Assembly: GCF_012273895.1 (NCBI RefSeq)
Contig: NC_052119.1
Location: forward strand, 4,473,990 to 4,537,989
Length of the DNA stretch: 64,000 bases
Reading direction: 5' to 3'
Source of the DNA: Zerene cesonia
Lineage: Eukaryota; Arthropoda; Insecta; Lepidoptera; Pieridae
This document shows, one piece after another, positions 37,001-47,400 of this stretch. How positions within the stretch are numbered: the stretch's first letter is position 1; every line of letters begins with the position of its first letter. The notes beneath the pieces are model-generated. The model was given only the letters and a program-made list of their open reading frames with translations. It was not told the DNA's origin and did no database searches. The position numbers and the translations under genes are program-made.

Positions 37001-38442
37001 GGCACTTAGTATTTAAGGATCCTTTATTACAATAAGATGATATTATTATTACCTTTTAAAACAATATTATGTCATTCAATTAAAATTATACGTGAATCTA
37101 CTTGACCTTTATCTCGTGTTATATGTCGCCAAATATTTTACAATATTGTTGATTTCTTAATCGTATTTTTTTGTTTGTTTTCGCTATTATTTGATGAAAA
37201 AAATCGTGTAACAGTGTATTGTGGTCTGTGTAGGTACGTCAGGCGATTTCGCCAAAAGTTTGACGGTTTGTCTTTTTTTTTCAATGGCAAAGTGACAAAA
37301 ATGAAAACAATCTGGCAAGCATAATTTTCGCTTTTCGTTTTATGACGCTAAATTTAGATGAAATATTGAAAGAAATATAGGTACAATTCGAACCACAAGT
37401 TTTTGGCCTGTAATGTAAATATTTTCTATTAAAGAAGTCGCATTCTGAGTCTGATTCAAAGGATAAAACCTGTATGTCAGAGCGCATTCTCATTTCATTG
37501 TAAACAAAATTAAGAATGATGTACTTGGATATCTACGAGCCAAGTTGGTAGATAGTTGATTATAAAGTAGCTTTATTTAATTATTATCAACCGAAATATC
37601 AGCATTGATATTAAAAATATCTAAATTATTCTAGAAATTTCTTCTATGGCTCAGATATATTATTGCATTTCATATGTAGGTATATTATAGTTATCTCATA
37701 TGTTACTGTTTGACATAAAATGCAATAAAGATGTTTCGTGATATATAATGTATGAAGATCATAAACACAAGTCACGGTGTTTAAGCTAGAGCAAATGTTA
37801 TGTATACAAGTATAATTTCCTTATATACCTACAATGTCATTAGGGAAATAACCGCACGTGTACAGCCAACACGTCGATTGGTGAATATATGCATAATTGT
37901 ATGCTTTAAACTGCATTATATTTGTTACGTAATTTATTTTTGATATGCTATATCAACATTCCATCTTGCAAAAGAAAAGAACAATGAAACATTCATCAAT
38001 TAGTTTATATAATTTTGTATGCATACAGTTTTTACAGTTTTATCTGTATTAACGTAATTTAAACGAAAATAATATAAATAGTTATTGTACGTTAAAAGAG
38101 TATTAGGTGTTGATTTCTATAGGTTTAAATAACAGATAGATTGATCTAATCACATAATAATATTTTTTGCCATTAATTTTCAATTATGTATAAAACTCAT
38201 ATCTTTTGTTTAAAAACAATGCATTAATAAATTAATTTTTAATGTTTTTGTTAATAATAACATATCAGAAATATTATTTATAACGTCTTACGTAACACTG
38301 GTTTTTCTTCTAGCCGTAGATTATATAATTTTAATACTTTTTATTTTACTTTAATCAGAGGTACCAAAATCGTATGTTAAAATAACTCAGTAATATGCAA
38401 AATAAGGACACTTACTTCTTGTGGCACTAAATCCTTCGTCAT
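22062..38442 (-). CDS. Hex: Hexokinase, single-domain type, with alternative first exons and a duplicated catalytic exon
   Basis: Common exons on the minus strand: 29720-29558, 29472-29291, 29207-29034, one of 28707-28608 or 28045-27946, 27482-27293, 26470-26265, 23975-23749 and 22151-22062. They are preceded by one of three short first exons. All phases fit. The protein is 450-453 residues, the usual size of an insect ~50 kDa hexokinase, and phosphorylates glucose and other hexoses with ATP. Motifs in order: FLALDLGGTNFRVL (phosphate loop), LGFTFSFPLKQLGL and RWTKGFSCSGVVG (sugar binding), ILND(T/A)TGTLMSCA with the catalytic Asp at about residue 194, GTGSNACYVE, NTEWGAFGDDGALD, KMISGMYMGELVR, VTVGIDGSVYRFHPHF and LMLSEDGSGRGAALVAAVA (adenosine site). 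There is no tandem second half as in vertebrate HK1-3. Exons 8 and 9 are GC-rich. The gene is head to head with sevenless across a 6 kb gap. Confidence 0.96.
24006..24195 (-). repeat. Dispersed repeat, family C, copy 1
   Basis: Reads 'cccacggtttcacccacgta', 'ctcaataaatgggctatcta', 'caaatcggatcagtagtt' and 'actcttcagctttataacatta'. Copies lie at 60728-60890 (opposite orientation) and 62968-63124. It lies in the hexokinase intron, starting 31 bases beyond the exon 8 acceptor side. Confidence 0.75.
24228..24440 (+). repeat. tRNA-derived SINE
   Basis: Has a polymerase III A-box-like TGGTTCAGTG followed by a B-box-like GGTTCGATT, then a unique body ('ccgtctggtaggacgcaagg', 'gatcacctgaacgaatg', 'atcagtgaaacaggtgtagg', 'catacccca') and a poly-T run. 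This layout is that of lepidopteran tRNA-type SINEs. It lies in a hexokinase intron. Confidence 0.7.
27946..28045 (-). other. Hex: Hexokinase alternative exon 5b (catalytic segment, version b)
   Basis: Exactly 100 bases between acceptor TTGTAG and donor G|GTAGGT, phase 0 in and phase 1 out. It encodes DVQIDICAILNDTTGTLMSC then AWKNHNCKIGLIV. It keeps the catalytic Asp and the TGT loop. It is closer to the vertebrate form (DxxxDVVAVVNDTVGTMMTC). Confidence 0.93.
28608..28707 (-). other. Hex: Hexokinase alternative exon 5a (catalytic segment, version a)
   Basis: Exactly 100 bases between acceptor TTTACAG and a strong donor G|GTGAGT, with the same phases as exon 5b. It encodes DLSLSVMGILNDATGTLMSC then AHKEPHCRIGIII. 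The catalytic Asp is kept; the residue after it is Ala where 5b has Thr. Only one of 5a and 5b can be used without shifting the frame. Confidence 0.93.
30271..30300 (-). other. Hex: Hexokinase alternative first exon 1c
   Basis: ATG GGT ATG GTA ... CAG encodes MGMVINNLPQ and ends at a strong donor CAG|GTGAGT in phase 0, fitting exon 2 (IREECEVFHMSD). It lies nearest to exon 2. A GC-rich promoter-like stretch lies about 380-500 bases upstream. Confidence 0.75.
30742..30774 (-). promoter_or_regulatory. CCAAT box and CRE palindrome upstream of hexokinase exon 1c
   Basis: ATTGG at 30742-30746 reads CCAAT on the gene strand. A perfect TGACGTCA, the CREB/ATF palindrome, lies at 30767-30774. Both sit about 440-475 bases upstream of the exon 1c start codon, in DNA richer in GC than its surroundings. 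Confidence 0.5.
33268..33613 (-). pseudogene. Unidentified coding-like fragment in a hexokinase intron
   Basis: A 92-codon open frame (33613-33335) has text of ordinary protein composition: TPHKQVIKNTQTIIKID, SAIPDENQSKLNDTTFCDSK, VNFRLSDFYILKVITKV and QYDPWESP then stop. A second frame carries on straight after, with LGKVLDLPSSNEKDLMHF and KIYLNVPPD before a stop at 33268. The join looks like a frameshift, which suggests a decayed gene copy or a terminal exon with a false break. I do not recognise the family. It lies between alternative first exons 1b and 1c on the same strand as hexokinase. Confidence 0.35.
33815..33835 (-). other. Hex: Hexokinase alternative first exon 1b (candidate)
   Basis: ATG CGT CAA GCA CGA GAC ATC, ending at donor ATC|GTGAGT in phase 0, encodes MRQARDI. 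A GC-rich CpG-like block with a CRE lies directly upstream at 33.95-34.2 kb. The call rests on donor, phase and promoter context together. Confidence 0.6.
34080..34180 (-). promoter_or_regulatory. GC-rich promoter block with CRE, upstream of hexokinase exon 1b
   Basis: A strongly GC-rich, CpG-rich stretch in AT-rich surroundings. It contains a perfect TGACGTCA at 34129-34136 and C-rich Sp1-like text. The open frame crossing it on the minus strand is most likely 5' UTR or chance. Confidence 0.55.
36402..36579 (-). repeat. Dispersed repeat, family B, copy 2
   Basis: Starts 'actagctgcgccccgcggtt' and ends 'ttcgcatttataatattagta'. It is the reverse complement of the 3425-3633 copy with a few changes. 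It lies in the long 5' intron of hexokinase. Confidence 0.85.
38416..38442 (-). other. Hex: Hexokinase alternative first exon 1a (most distal, candidate)
   Basis: ATG ACG AAG GAT TTA GTG CCA CAA GAA, ending at a consensus donor GAA|GTAAGT in phase 0, encodes MTKDLVPQE. Its flank is AT-rich without a CRE, unlike 1b and 1c. Use of this exon makes the gene 16.4 kb long. Confidence 0.65.
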
Positions 38443-39562
38443 CTTTGACACGAAATTAACTGAAGTTCACTGTTACACACTCAATAACGTTATGAGAAAT
38501 GTAATTTTCCACCACGACTTTTCAATGAACTTCCCTCTATAAACTTCTTTATCTTAGCAGTACACCACAATAATATTATAATCTTTATCTAAATTGAGAC
38601 TAGAATTGCCGTTATAACAACTACGCCGAAGCGTAATAAACTTAACATTTATTATTGTTTAAGTGTTATATTGTCATTATACCAACAAGTATATTCTTAA
38701 ACAATAAATTAATTCACTTTTACGAGTCAATAAAGATGTATTGTTCCGACTAGGTGGTCTTTCGAACACTAAATAGGGTATTGTGAAAAGCTGTTAGGTA
38801 ACAGATATCTTGCACTTTGCTTCGTCAAACTGATGTTGGATGATGTCCAACAAACAGCGTTGGTACCATCTAAAAATTTCGAGTACAACCCCGGTGTATG
38901 ACTTATGTAGATGTTTCTTTTATTATACCTATATGTATAGAAATTAGACTCGTATTAGTTATTCCTACTTTTTAAGAGCAGATTTTAGAGATTGTCCTTT
39001 TGATAATTATTAAGATGACGAAATAAATTTTTATTCAGAGACCATAGTTTAGTAATTAATAAAAAATAAAGCGGATTAGAAAATATATTATCGGGAAAAT
39101 AGAAATTGTAATCGTGACAGTCATAAGTATCAGTAGGTAAGTAATATTGATATCAGATAGATAGATGCTAACATATATAAAATCTAATGACTTTCAAATC
39201 AAAAGGTTTAAATTACTTGAATCTTTTCCTCTGTATACCTATTACATATAAGTATAAACTATCAGATCGAACTACTACTTCTTTTGTCGGAAATATATTT
39301 TAGTTATTTAAAATTTGTTCATGAATTTGTTCTAAGAGGAAAATGGGAGGATAAGATGGATAAGATGGAAGGAGGTGGGATGTTTTTCTAAGTAATTCGT
39401 GTTGTTTTCTAAGTGCTATTGTAAAAACTGTTATTTTAAAAAAAACTTACAAAATTTTCTAAAACTAAGAATGTAGTTGGTCTTCAATAAAACATGAATA
39501 CATCAGGAAAACAAAGAATAAATTTGGATGTTGTATAACTTATTACATAATCTTTATATAAC

Positions 39563-39753
39563 ACTAGCTGCGCCCCGCGGTTTCACCCGCGTAAGTCCGT
39601 ATCCCGTAGGAATATCGGGATAAAAAATAGATGTTGGCCGATTCTCAGACCTACCCAATATGCTTACCAAATTTCAGAGGAATCGGTCAAGCCGTTTCGG
39701 AGGAGTATGGCAACGAAAACTGTGACACGAGAATTTTATATATATAAAGATAG
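39563..39753 (-). repeat. Dispersed repeat, family B, copy 3
   Basis: Shares the first ~65 bases with the 36402 copy ('actagctgcgccccgcggtt', 'gtatcccgtaggaatatcgg') but then switches to a different body ending 'ttttatatatataaagatag'. The two copies therefore share one end only, as in related elements with exchanged tails. Confidence 0.8.
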
Positions 39754-40044
39754 AAGATTACCTACGATCGATTAGTTGCTTGGGCACAACACTGACGGTA
39801 GGAAGATGCTACCTAATTGAAATAAAGAAAATAAAAACACGTATCTCATGTGCGAGTATATAAGTATATGGTAAATAGAAGAATGTAACGTAACGACAAA
39901 CTAAGCTATATTCATTGTATGTACTCATACATGGTATTTCTTGCAAAATTGCGCTGAGTCGCTTTCTTCCTGATAAGCAATTTTTATAATACAAATTAAT
40001 CGACGATTTTAATCTTTATCAAAATAAAATCATTAAATTTTTAG

Positions 40045-40330
40045 CCTTCAATATACATTGAGGGGTGTATAAGTTTGAAGTCGATATGTGTATGTCCGTC
40101 TGTTTGGCTGTGTTGTATGTATATATCTGGCATCGTAGATGTCAAACAATGCACTGATTTCGATGTGGTTTTTTGCATTGGAAAGACAGTTTCTTTGCGG
40201 TCCTTCTAACCTATGTTTGATGAAAATCTGTTAAAGATAGCAGCCCCACAAAATGAAAATTTTCTCTCAATATTCAAATTCAAGATGACAGATGAAAATT
40301 GGAGTCGGGGGTTTTTAAATTTTAATTAAA
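40045..40330 (+). repeat. Probable retroelement fragment
   Basis: 'attgaggggtgtataagttt', 'gtatatatctggcatcgtag' and 'aacctatgtttgatgaaaat' are typical of a short non-autonomous element with homopolymer text. I see no second copy in the window, so the call is tentative. Confidence 0.35.
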
Positions 40331-40494
40331 TGGTTATCACTTGTAGTGTTTGTGTTGCGCAACTATAATGGATATTGAATATAAGTTATTATTGTTTTGT
40401 TTTCGTTTGCTCCATTATTCTTCGAAATAGATAATTTATACATGAGGAATTTAATACAATAAATAAATAATAACAAGTGATAAACCATTTTTTT

Positions 40495-40630
40495 TTCTAG
40501 CGGTCTGTCCCAGTTTCGCTCGTAATACGAACAAATCCTATATCATTCAGTGAAGATCTTTTTAATGGTAAAAGAATTATGAAACCGGTCTTGTAGTTTT
40601 TGTGTGAAAACATTAGAAACATACAAACAA
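40495..40630 (-). repeat. Dispersed repeat fragment, CCCAGTTTCGCTCG type
   Basis: 'ctagcggtctgtcccagtttcgctcg', 'atgaaaccggtc' and 'aacatacaaacaaacacaa' show the layout of the 6887 fragment: a CG-rich start, a 'cggt' mid-motif and an ACAAAC tail. Confidence 0.55.
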
Positions 40631-41529
40631 ACACAAGCGATTCCTCGTTAAAATATAATTTAAGATTAAAGACAGTTTTTCCTCGTTTTACTGTACTTTT
40701 CACACGTATGATTTTTTGTTATGAACCACTTCGCCGAAGACAAGGGCTCTCAAACAATAAAATATGTATGAGACTGCCTTTTGGGAATTTTCAAAAACGG
40801 TCCACGAGAAATTGGTTTATATTATAATATAATACAAAAATGTATTCGGTATAGTGAAACATAGATGTCCTATTTTAAAGTTTGTTGAAAATGATGTGAA
40901 TCAGTAGCTTTGCATAGGCCTCTAATTTTTTGGTTTATGAATTAATCCTTAAGGAATAACAACCGCGTTACAAGGACGGCAATTGCTTAATTTATTGAGT
41001 GACATATAGTTTTACTCGTCTCATATACGATTGATCTTATATAAATCTTTCATAGAATTTTTTTTAGCTATTTGTAATTGTCGATACCTCCGTCATGATT
41101 AAAGTGGTGGGAGCTGATGCATCCAAATATTCATTATTAATGCCACGTGAATTAGTAATAATAATATCGACTGCAGCCTGTATCAATCTGAATACATAAT
41201 TATATTTTATTTAAAATGATCCTCTTGTGCCATCTTTTGTTATTTTACAAAAATTTCTTTATCTATATCCTGCCATCTATTGGTGATCTGTCTTACTATA
41301 ATTATAACATTACCTCCGTTAATTATTTACACATACACAGTATAGATGGCGTTTTCCAATAAAAAAAACTAGATTACGATGTTATTATGTAGATGGCGCG
41401 GTGTCCAAAATTACCATGTGTGCTTAATATACTCAATAATATATAATAATAACTACTGGTATAAAAACTACGAAAAACAAACGTTTTTTATCATTTGATG
41501 CATTCATATCCCATCTGTAGTTTAATGAT

Positions 41530-41935
41530 AATCCCTATTTAATATTACAAATGCGAAAGTAACTCTCGCTGGCTGTCTGTCTATCTGTTACTGAAATGAA
41601 AGGACTCAGGCTAATTTTTATCGTGAGAAAGGGCTGAATGGGTTAAAAGAGGGATGAACTATTGTAAAGAATCATCATCATCATTGTTTAGGATACAGGA
41701 AAAATATTTTATATTACAATATTTTGCCCGCGGCTTCGCACACCTTAAATTTGGAGTAGTTTAATAGATGTTATTATGCATATAAACCTTCCACTTGAAT
41801 TACTCTATTTATTAAAAAAAACCCGCATCAAGATTGAGATTTGAGAACCGTTGCGTAGTTTTAAAGATTAAAGCATACATAGGGACATAGGGACGGAAAA
41901 AGCGACTTTGTTTTATACTATGTAGTGATAATATA
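41530..41935 (-). repeat. Two abutting repeat fragments
   Basis: 41530-41660 resembles family A read backwards ('tccctatttaatattacaaatgcgaaagta', 'ctgtctgtctatctgttac'). 41725-41935 starts 'ttgcccgcggcttcgcacac' and ends 'cgttgcgtagttttaaagat', 'acatagggacatagggacgg', 'gttttatactatgtagtgat', a tail I associate with lepidopteran retroelements. Confidence 0.65.
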
Positions 41936-41936
41936 C

Positions 41937-42110
41937 TAGTTGCACGCCGCGGCTTGGCTCGGGTAGTCATTTATCGTAATTGAAATAATATGAAGTATAC
42001 TACCTTTTATGTCGGATCGAAGTGCACATGGTGTGCAAATTCGATTAAAATCGGTTGAGTAGTTCTGGGGTCCATCGCGGACAAACAATTTAACACGTAA
42101 TTTAAAGGTA
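41937..42110 (-). repeat. Repeat fragment abutting the previous ones
   Basis: 'actagttgcacgccgcggcttggctcg' then 'aaatcggttgagtagttctg' and 'catcgcggacaaacaa'. It starts immediately after the previous element's tail, so elements have inserted beside one another here. Confidence 0.6.
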
Positions 42111-44209
42111 TACCGTATAACTGTATTCTGCTTTTTGTGTCACATATAAATAAAGCTTATTAATCTTGTCTAATAACTATCTCATTGCTATGGGAATTTC
42201 CTTTGAACAAGCGGGCGAAGATAGGGATTGGCAATTTTAGCCAAATCTATACATATAATAAAACAGTAAAGAAACGTGTGTACGTCGTATATATATTAAA
42301 AAAAATAATTTGAGGGGGTATAAAAGCAATGATAGAATACGAAAAAAAAGTGTGTCTGTTTGTCTCCGGAAATACTGGGCAGAATTGAATGATTTTTTTG
42401 TTGTTGTATAGATATTAAGTCTGAGCAATATAAAGGCTGTAATTTATTTTGGAAACTGGACCACCTGATGCAGAACCACAAAAGACCATCTAAACTATAA
42501 GGGATATCAAAACAGTTCCATAATAAAAATATTACACGTGAAGAGCGTGTTGTGCTGACAGTATAAATTTAAAGATCTAGAACCCCTGTTATGCGACTTC
42601 AAATGCCCAGCTGCACTATATCATGTACAGAATGACGTCTATTGTTACATATATATAAGTTGCTTAAAAATAAATGAGTTATATAATGCAAAATTTAACC
42701 GAAAAATAGGTAAAAGCCTCTGCTGCTGCACTAAGCCAAGGCCTGTAATACAGCACGCAGCGCCGAAACCCCACAGACCATTTTATAATTTACTGTCGAT
42801 GTATAGTAATTGAGAGCTAGAGCAATTGGTATAGAAATCAAATATATTTGCTGTAATGCAAGGAAGAAAAGGATTAGATCTATACTATCTATATTTTAAA
42901 TTTAATTTTATTGAAAGTTCTCGGTCAAAGTTCACGCGATAAACGCTGCCTAACGACTTGTTAAGAAACTAAGGGTGATGTATTTGAAGACTTTTGAAAA
43001 TTCAATCTCTAGAGCTCGAAAACTTGTTTGATAGATAGCGTGATTTTTTTTTGTATTTGATAGAAAATGTTCTCATATTATGATCCTATTTTAGAATCTG
43101 GAGTGGTACCTACCCAGACGTTGGAGACATTTTTTGCAGAAATTTTTTTTTTTATGCATTTCACGAAGATATGCGTGGAACTGCTGCTGCTGAACTATTG
43201 GGTTATAAACAAAAGGAAGCTGTATTTATGATATCTTTTTATTTGTCCTAATCAACCCATATACCTAAATTATATGTTCTGAATAGGTGATATCGTTCAT
43301 CTTAAAACTTTTACATTGATGAATTGCCAAAGACTTCATAACTAGGTTTTAAACTTTATGCGATTTATATTTTTCGGCTTCTAGTGAATAAAGAGTTCAA
43401 AATATTTGCAGAAGCGTCTTCATGAAGAGAGAAACAATGAAATCATCTTCAGAGTGGAATGCAGCTAGCGCGTAGGAAGATGTAGGTAGTTATATTAATT
43501 GGACGCGTCGTGTCTCTCTTGATACATTGCTATCGTTGCATGACCTTGATCCGCGTAAGGCATTATAAATTTTGATTTTACCAACGAGGTTAATAAAGTT
43601 AAAAGCATAAGAGATGTGTTATTTCGGAGTAATCGTTCGTTAATCTTTAAAAGGTGACGACCGTCGAAGCCGCATTTTATAGCTTGCAGATTTCTTACAA
43701 TATGATGTTACATGTTAAGTTTCTTAGTTATTTGTAGGCGCCTTAAAAGTAATCTCCTCTTGTTTATATCTAGATACGTTACTTTACGGACTTTATGAAT
43801 TTTCTATCCTTATCCAAGCGGAGACAAATCCAATAACCAGAACCATTTAAATCCGTTTAGCTTTAGCATTTATTAGAGTTATAAGTGACATAACTAGTAC
43901 GACTTTTATTCTACATCTATAAAAGTGAGAGTAAAGAGCGATGTCTCAAATCTTTTAACCTATAAGCAAGCACAGTATACTTATTGTAAGATATGTGAAT
44001 TTCTTGTCCATTGTGGTTGAAAATTAAGACCTTTAGTAGAGTTATTTATAAGTATGCAAATAATCTAAAAGATTTTCAATCATGATTTATAGGAAATAAA
44101 AAAATTGCATTGAAAAAATGTGATAATTGCCAATGTACAGGTGTAACATTATTGAATTGGGCAGGTAGCGTTATATCATAATTGCCGTAGCGCCCAATTA
44201 ATCGTAGCC

Positions 44210-44475
44210 TCCGTAGCGGCAGCAAGCGACGGGCGGACGTTCAGTAATCAGTATGAATGTAGCTTTCGTTGCGCGCGCGCATACCACACTCGCACTTGCG
44301 TACATAACATTGACGCGCGCGCTTTCCCAATTCCGGCGGGTAAACTTAAGTTGTGATTTCTCGAATGCGTTCTAACGTTTGGATAATAAAGCGTGTGGAT
44401 ATGTAATGATACAAACAATAAGTATGTTTTGTGTGGTCGAGTGACTGTGCGCGAGAGTGTCGACGGTCGGGCACA
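44210..44475 (+). promoter_or_regulatory. Probable sevenless promoter and 5' UTR
   Basis: GC-rich stretch with alternating GCGCGCGC runs in otherwise AT-rich DNA, directly upstream of the ATG at 44476. I see no TATA box. An in-frame ATG at 44431 would add 15 residues, but the start at 44476 places the signal peptide correctly. Confidence 0.45.
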
Positions 44476-47400
44476 ATGAGTGCGCCGCAGAATTGGCACA
44501 AATGGCTAGTGTTGTCGCTGCTGGGATTGGCTTTGTCCGCTCGGACAATTGGTTGCGATTACAGTTCCATCACCGAGAAATTTGGAGCGGAAGCTGTGTC
44601 GCGATGCAACGAAAAATGTCCATTTCAGGTTTGTAAGAAATCGTCAAAAAATGTTACATTGAGATTACTACATTATATTTTTATTGGTTTAATTTTAATA
44701 AGTAAATGCCGATATTAAGCAACCCCCGAAAAGCAAAATTAAGTTTAGACGCAACATGGTAGTAAGTATATTGAAAATTTTATAGATGGTTTCTGCTGTC
44801 TATAGTTATAGACAGTTTTTGTAAACTTACTGTACTTATTATTGCGGTATTATGGTACTTGATCGAAATGTCGCAGTTTAATGTACCTACTATATGGTAT
44901 TGTATGTAAGTTTAGTTAAAATTTCACGTACATATTTTTTTTTGTTGTCAAATAAAAATTTATTTAACTATTATAACTTGTTTAATTACAATAGTGTATG
45001 TTACTCAATGAAATTTAAATGTTAAGTACAGGCGTATTATTGGATCAACGAAGCTCGTTACATCTTACATTAAAATTTCATTGATTGTCAACAAATACAA
45101 AGCCGTTAAGAATTGAGATTAGTACGCGCCAGTTCAACGTTCAAGTAATTGCACACAATTAGCGAGCGGCTGTAATCAACAAAACCATGCTAAATATAGA
45201 GCAGCGTGTCTATTGTCCATACATCATTCTCGTTGCAGACATATGATTTCATATTTTTGCGCCTTTGGAAATGCAGACCCGTATTGAAGAAGTATCATTC
45301 ATTATATTGTTGTCTAAATTTAAATAGGTATATTCGCAACAAGTTATCGATTGATGTGTGTTTGGATTCTTCTTTACGCCAAAATGCCTGCATAGTTTGA
45401 TTGATATTCTGTACAAACAAGGCTTATCATCTGAGCTAAATATCATAAAAGTATTTTGAGCCCAGCTCCACATATCGTTAAAATTATTCTATCTTATTAT
45501 CTACAGAGAATATGCTTGAGAATAATTTTTGATCGGCCCGCTTTTTGCTATATCGGAAATCCTTATGACAAGCATCAAGGTAACATTTAATGAAGGTTAA
45601 AAAGTAGAGACTCAAAATTGCTACCGCACATAGCTATCATATATCAAGATAGAGGCCAGTGAAGTGCAGGACAACCACTACAGTTCCGCTCACACGCTCG
45701 CTAAAAAGCCTTAAACCAGCTTATTGTGATACCTGGGTATACTACAGATTAATAAATATTTAATGGTTCCTAATAGTACCTACCCATAAGATCTATATCT
45801 CAATCTAACTACTTAATGATGATATTTACATAATTAAATTACATTGCAATCTTTGTAATTTGTGTTAAGTGTTTTTTATTAATTCGGATTTATTGAAGTA
45901 CAACTTGACAATTCATCAACGTAATTTTCTACTTGCCTGTGATTCTTATGATTTTTATATGGAATAATTAGGTAAGACGTATAAATAATTAGCTATATAT
46001 TCATGATTAACCATTTATTCGTACCATTTACTACCGTTTAAATTACCGTTTAAATTCAGGTAATACGCAAGAGATTGAGCAGGTAGAAAGGACCGAATCT
46101 CGATGTCACATCAGCACAGGCACGCTCCAGTGCGCGCGCGCAGTCACGCCGGAAACTATTAGCCTGGGCTCCGGTGGAAGTTGAACCTGATTATTTATTA
46201 TAAAAAATAATCAACCTGTCGCGCTTTTTGTGCATCGCCCGTACAAATTTTATCTACTAACATTCTCTTTTATTTTTCCTACAGAATCGCACCGGCGAGA
46301 CACATTTCGACGTGAACTGTGGGTCCGACTGCAGCGTTCAACAAGTACGTCTTTATTATTATTAAATATTCAATGTATAACTATAGCTATAAAAGTTAAT
46401 GATTATGATTGTCACTTTTTACATAATTAAGAAACTTGTTTTAATACGTTTTCGATTCGGTCAATCATGAGATGAAATCAAAATATGTTTTCATTTGAAT
46501 AAAGTTTATATTTACCTATTCCTATATAGGTACCAACCTATTACTATTTCGCACCCCTATCCTATTTGTATAGCAGCATAAAAGTTATGTAACATTCCAT
46601 TAAAGCTGTAGCTATGAATCCAATCAGGTAGGTTTCCTATAACGTCAATTTTCATCAGTTGAACTATAATATATTGTAATTGTTAAATGTTTTTTATTCT
46701 GTACTGCAACATTTTACTATTATAACTATAGATAGGGAACCTTTTTGTCTTCAAAGTTGGTGGCATCGTAACTTTATTTACAACTACTTTAATTTATAAT
46801 TCATTAGTATGTGTATTTCGCAATCAAGATTTTAACTCCATAGAATTAAGGTAAAGTTTCTATTGACTTCTCTCTTTTCCAACTATCCATCCTGGTAATT
46901 AATTAACTGTTTACATTAAAATAGCAATAAAGCCCGTATCGGTATAATTTGTGCGTGAAATATGTCACATAAATTGTTATGTACGTAAGAACTCGTCATA
47001 AAACTTTTTCCAGTGATAAGTTACTTTGTTTTTATTTTTATTGTTTTACATTATATCGGGTGTTGCCCAATGTAAATTTAACGACTAAACGGAAATTGTT
47101 TTGTTTATAACTCCACCTAAATTAAAATATTTATTCTGAAATTGAGTACTAAAATATGTTGGTTTAGGGCATTTATAAATAGACTTTCATTTCTTTACGT
47201 TTGCAAACTATGAGCAAGTATCCCAATATAGTTTTTTTAATTCTGTTCATGATAACTGTTATTGTTATAATATAGTAATCGATATTAATATATCAATAAA
47301 TCTTATTAAAGTATTTTAAACTATGTTCGTCGATGATATGCAATGTAGAGCACACTCTAATCCGTCAGTCTCTATTGCCGATGTAAAATGGCGGTAACCA

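Larger units (their letters stand above)
38443..44475. other. Head-to-head hexokinase-sevenless gap, rich in repeat fragments
   Basis: 6 kb without a supported gene. It holds repeats at 39563-39753, about 40045-40330, 40495-40630, 41530-41935, 41937-42110 and 42235-42470, several lying end to end. The last 270 bases before sevenless are GC-rich (GCGCGCGCGC near 44270 and 44310) and are the likely sevenless promoter. Confidence 0.6.

Noticed and set aside
39809..42481. Several 60-75 codon frames in the hexokinase-sevenless gap
   Set aside because: They overlap dispersed repeat fragments and have no coding character.
44431..44475. Upstream in-frame ATG for sevenless
   Set aside because: Would put 15 charged residues (SSDCARECRRSG) ahead of the signal peptide; the ATG at 44476 gives a normal secretory N terminus.
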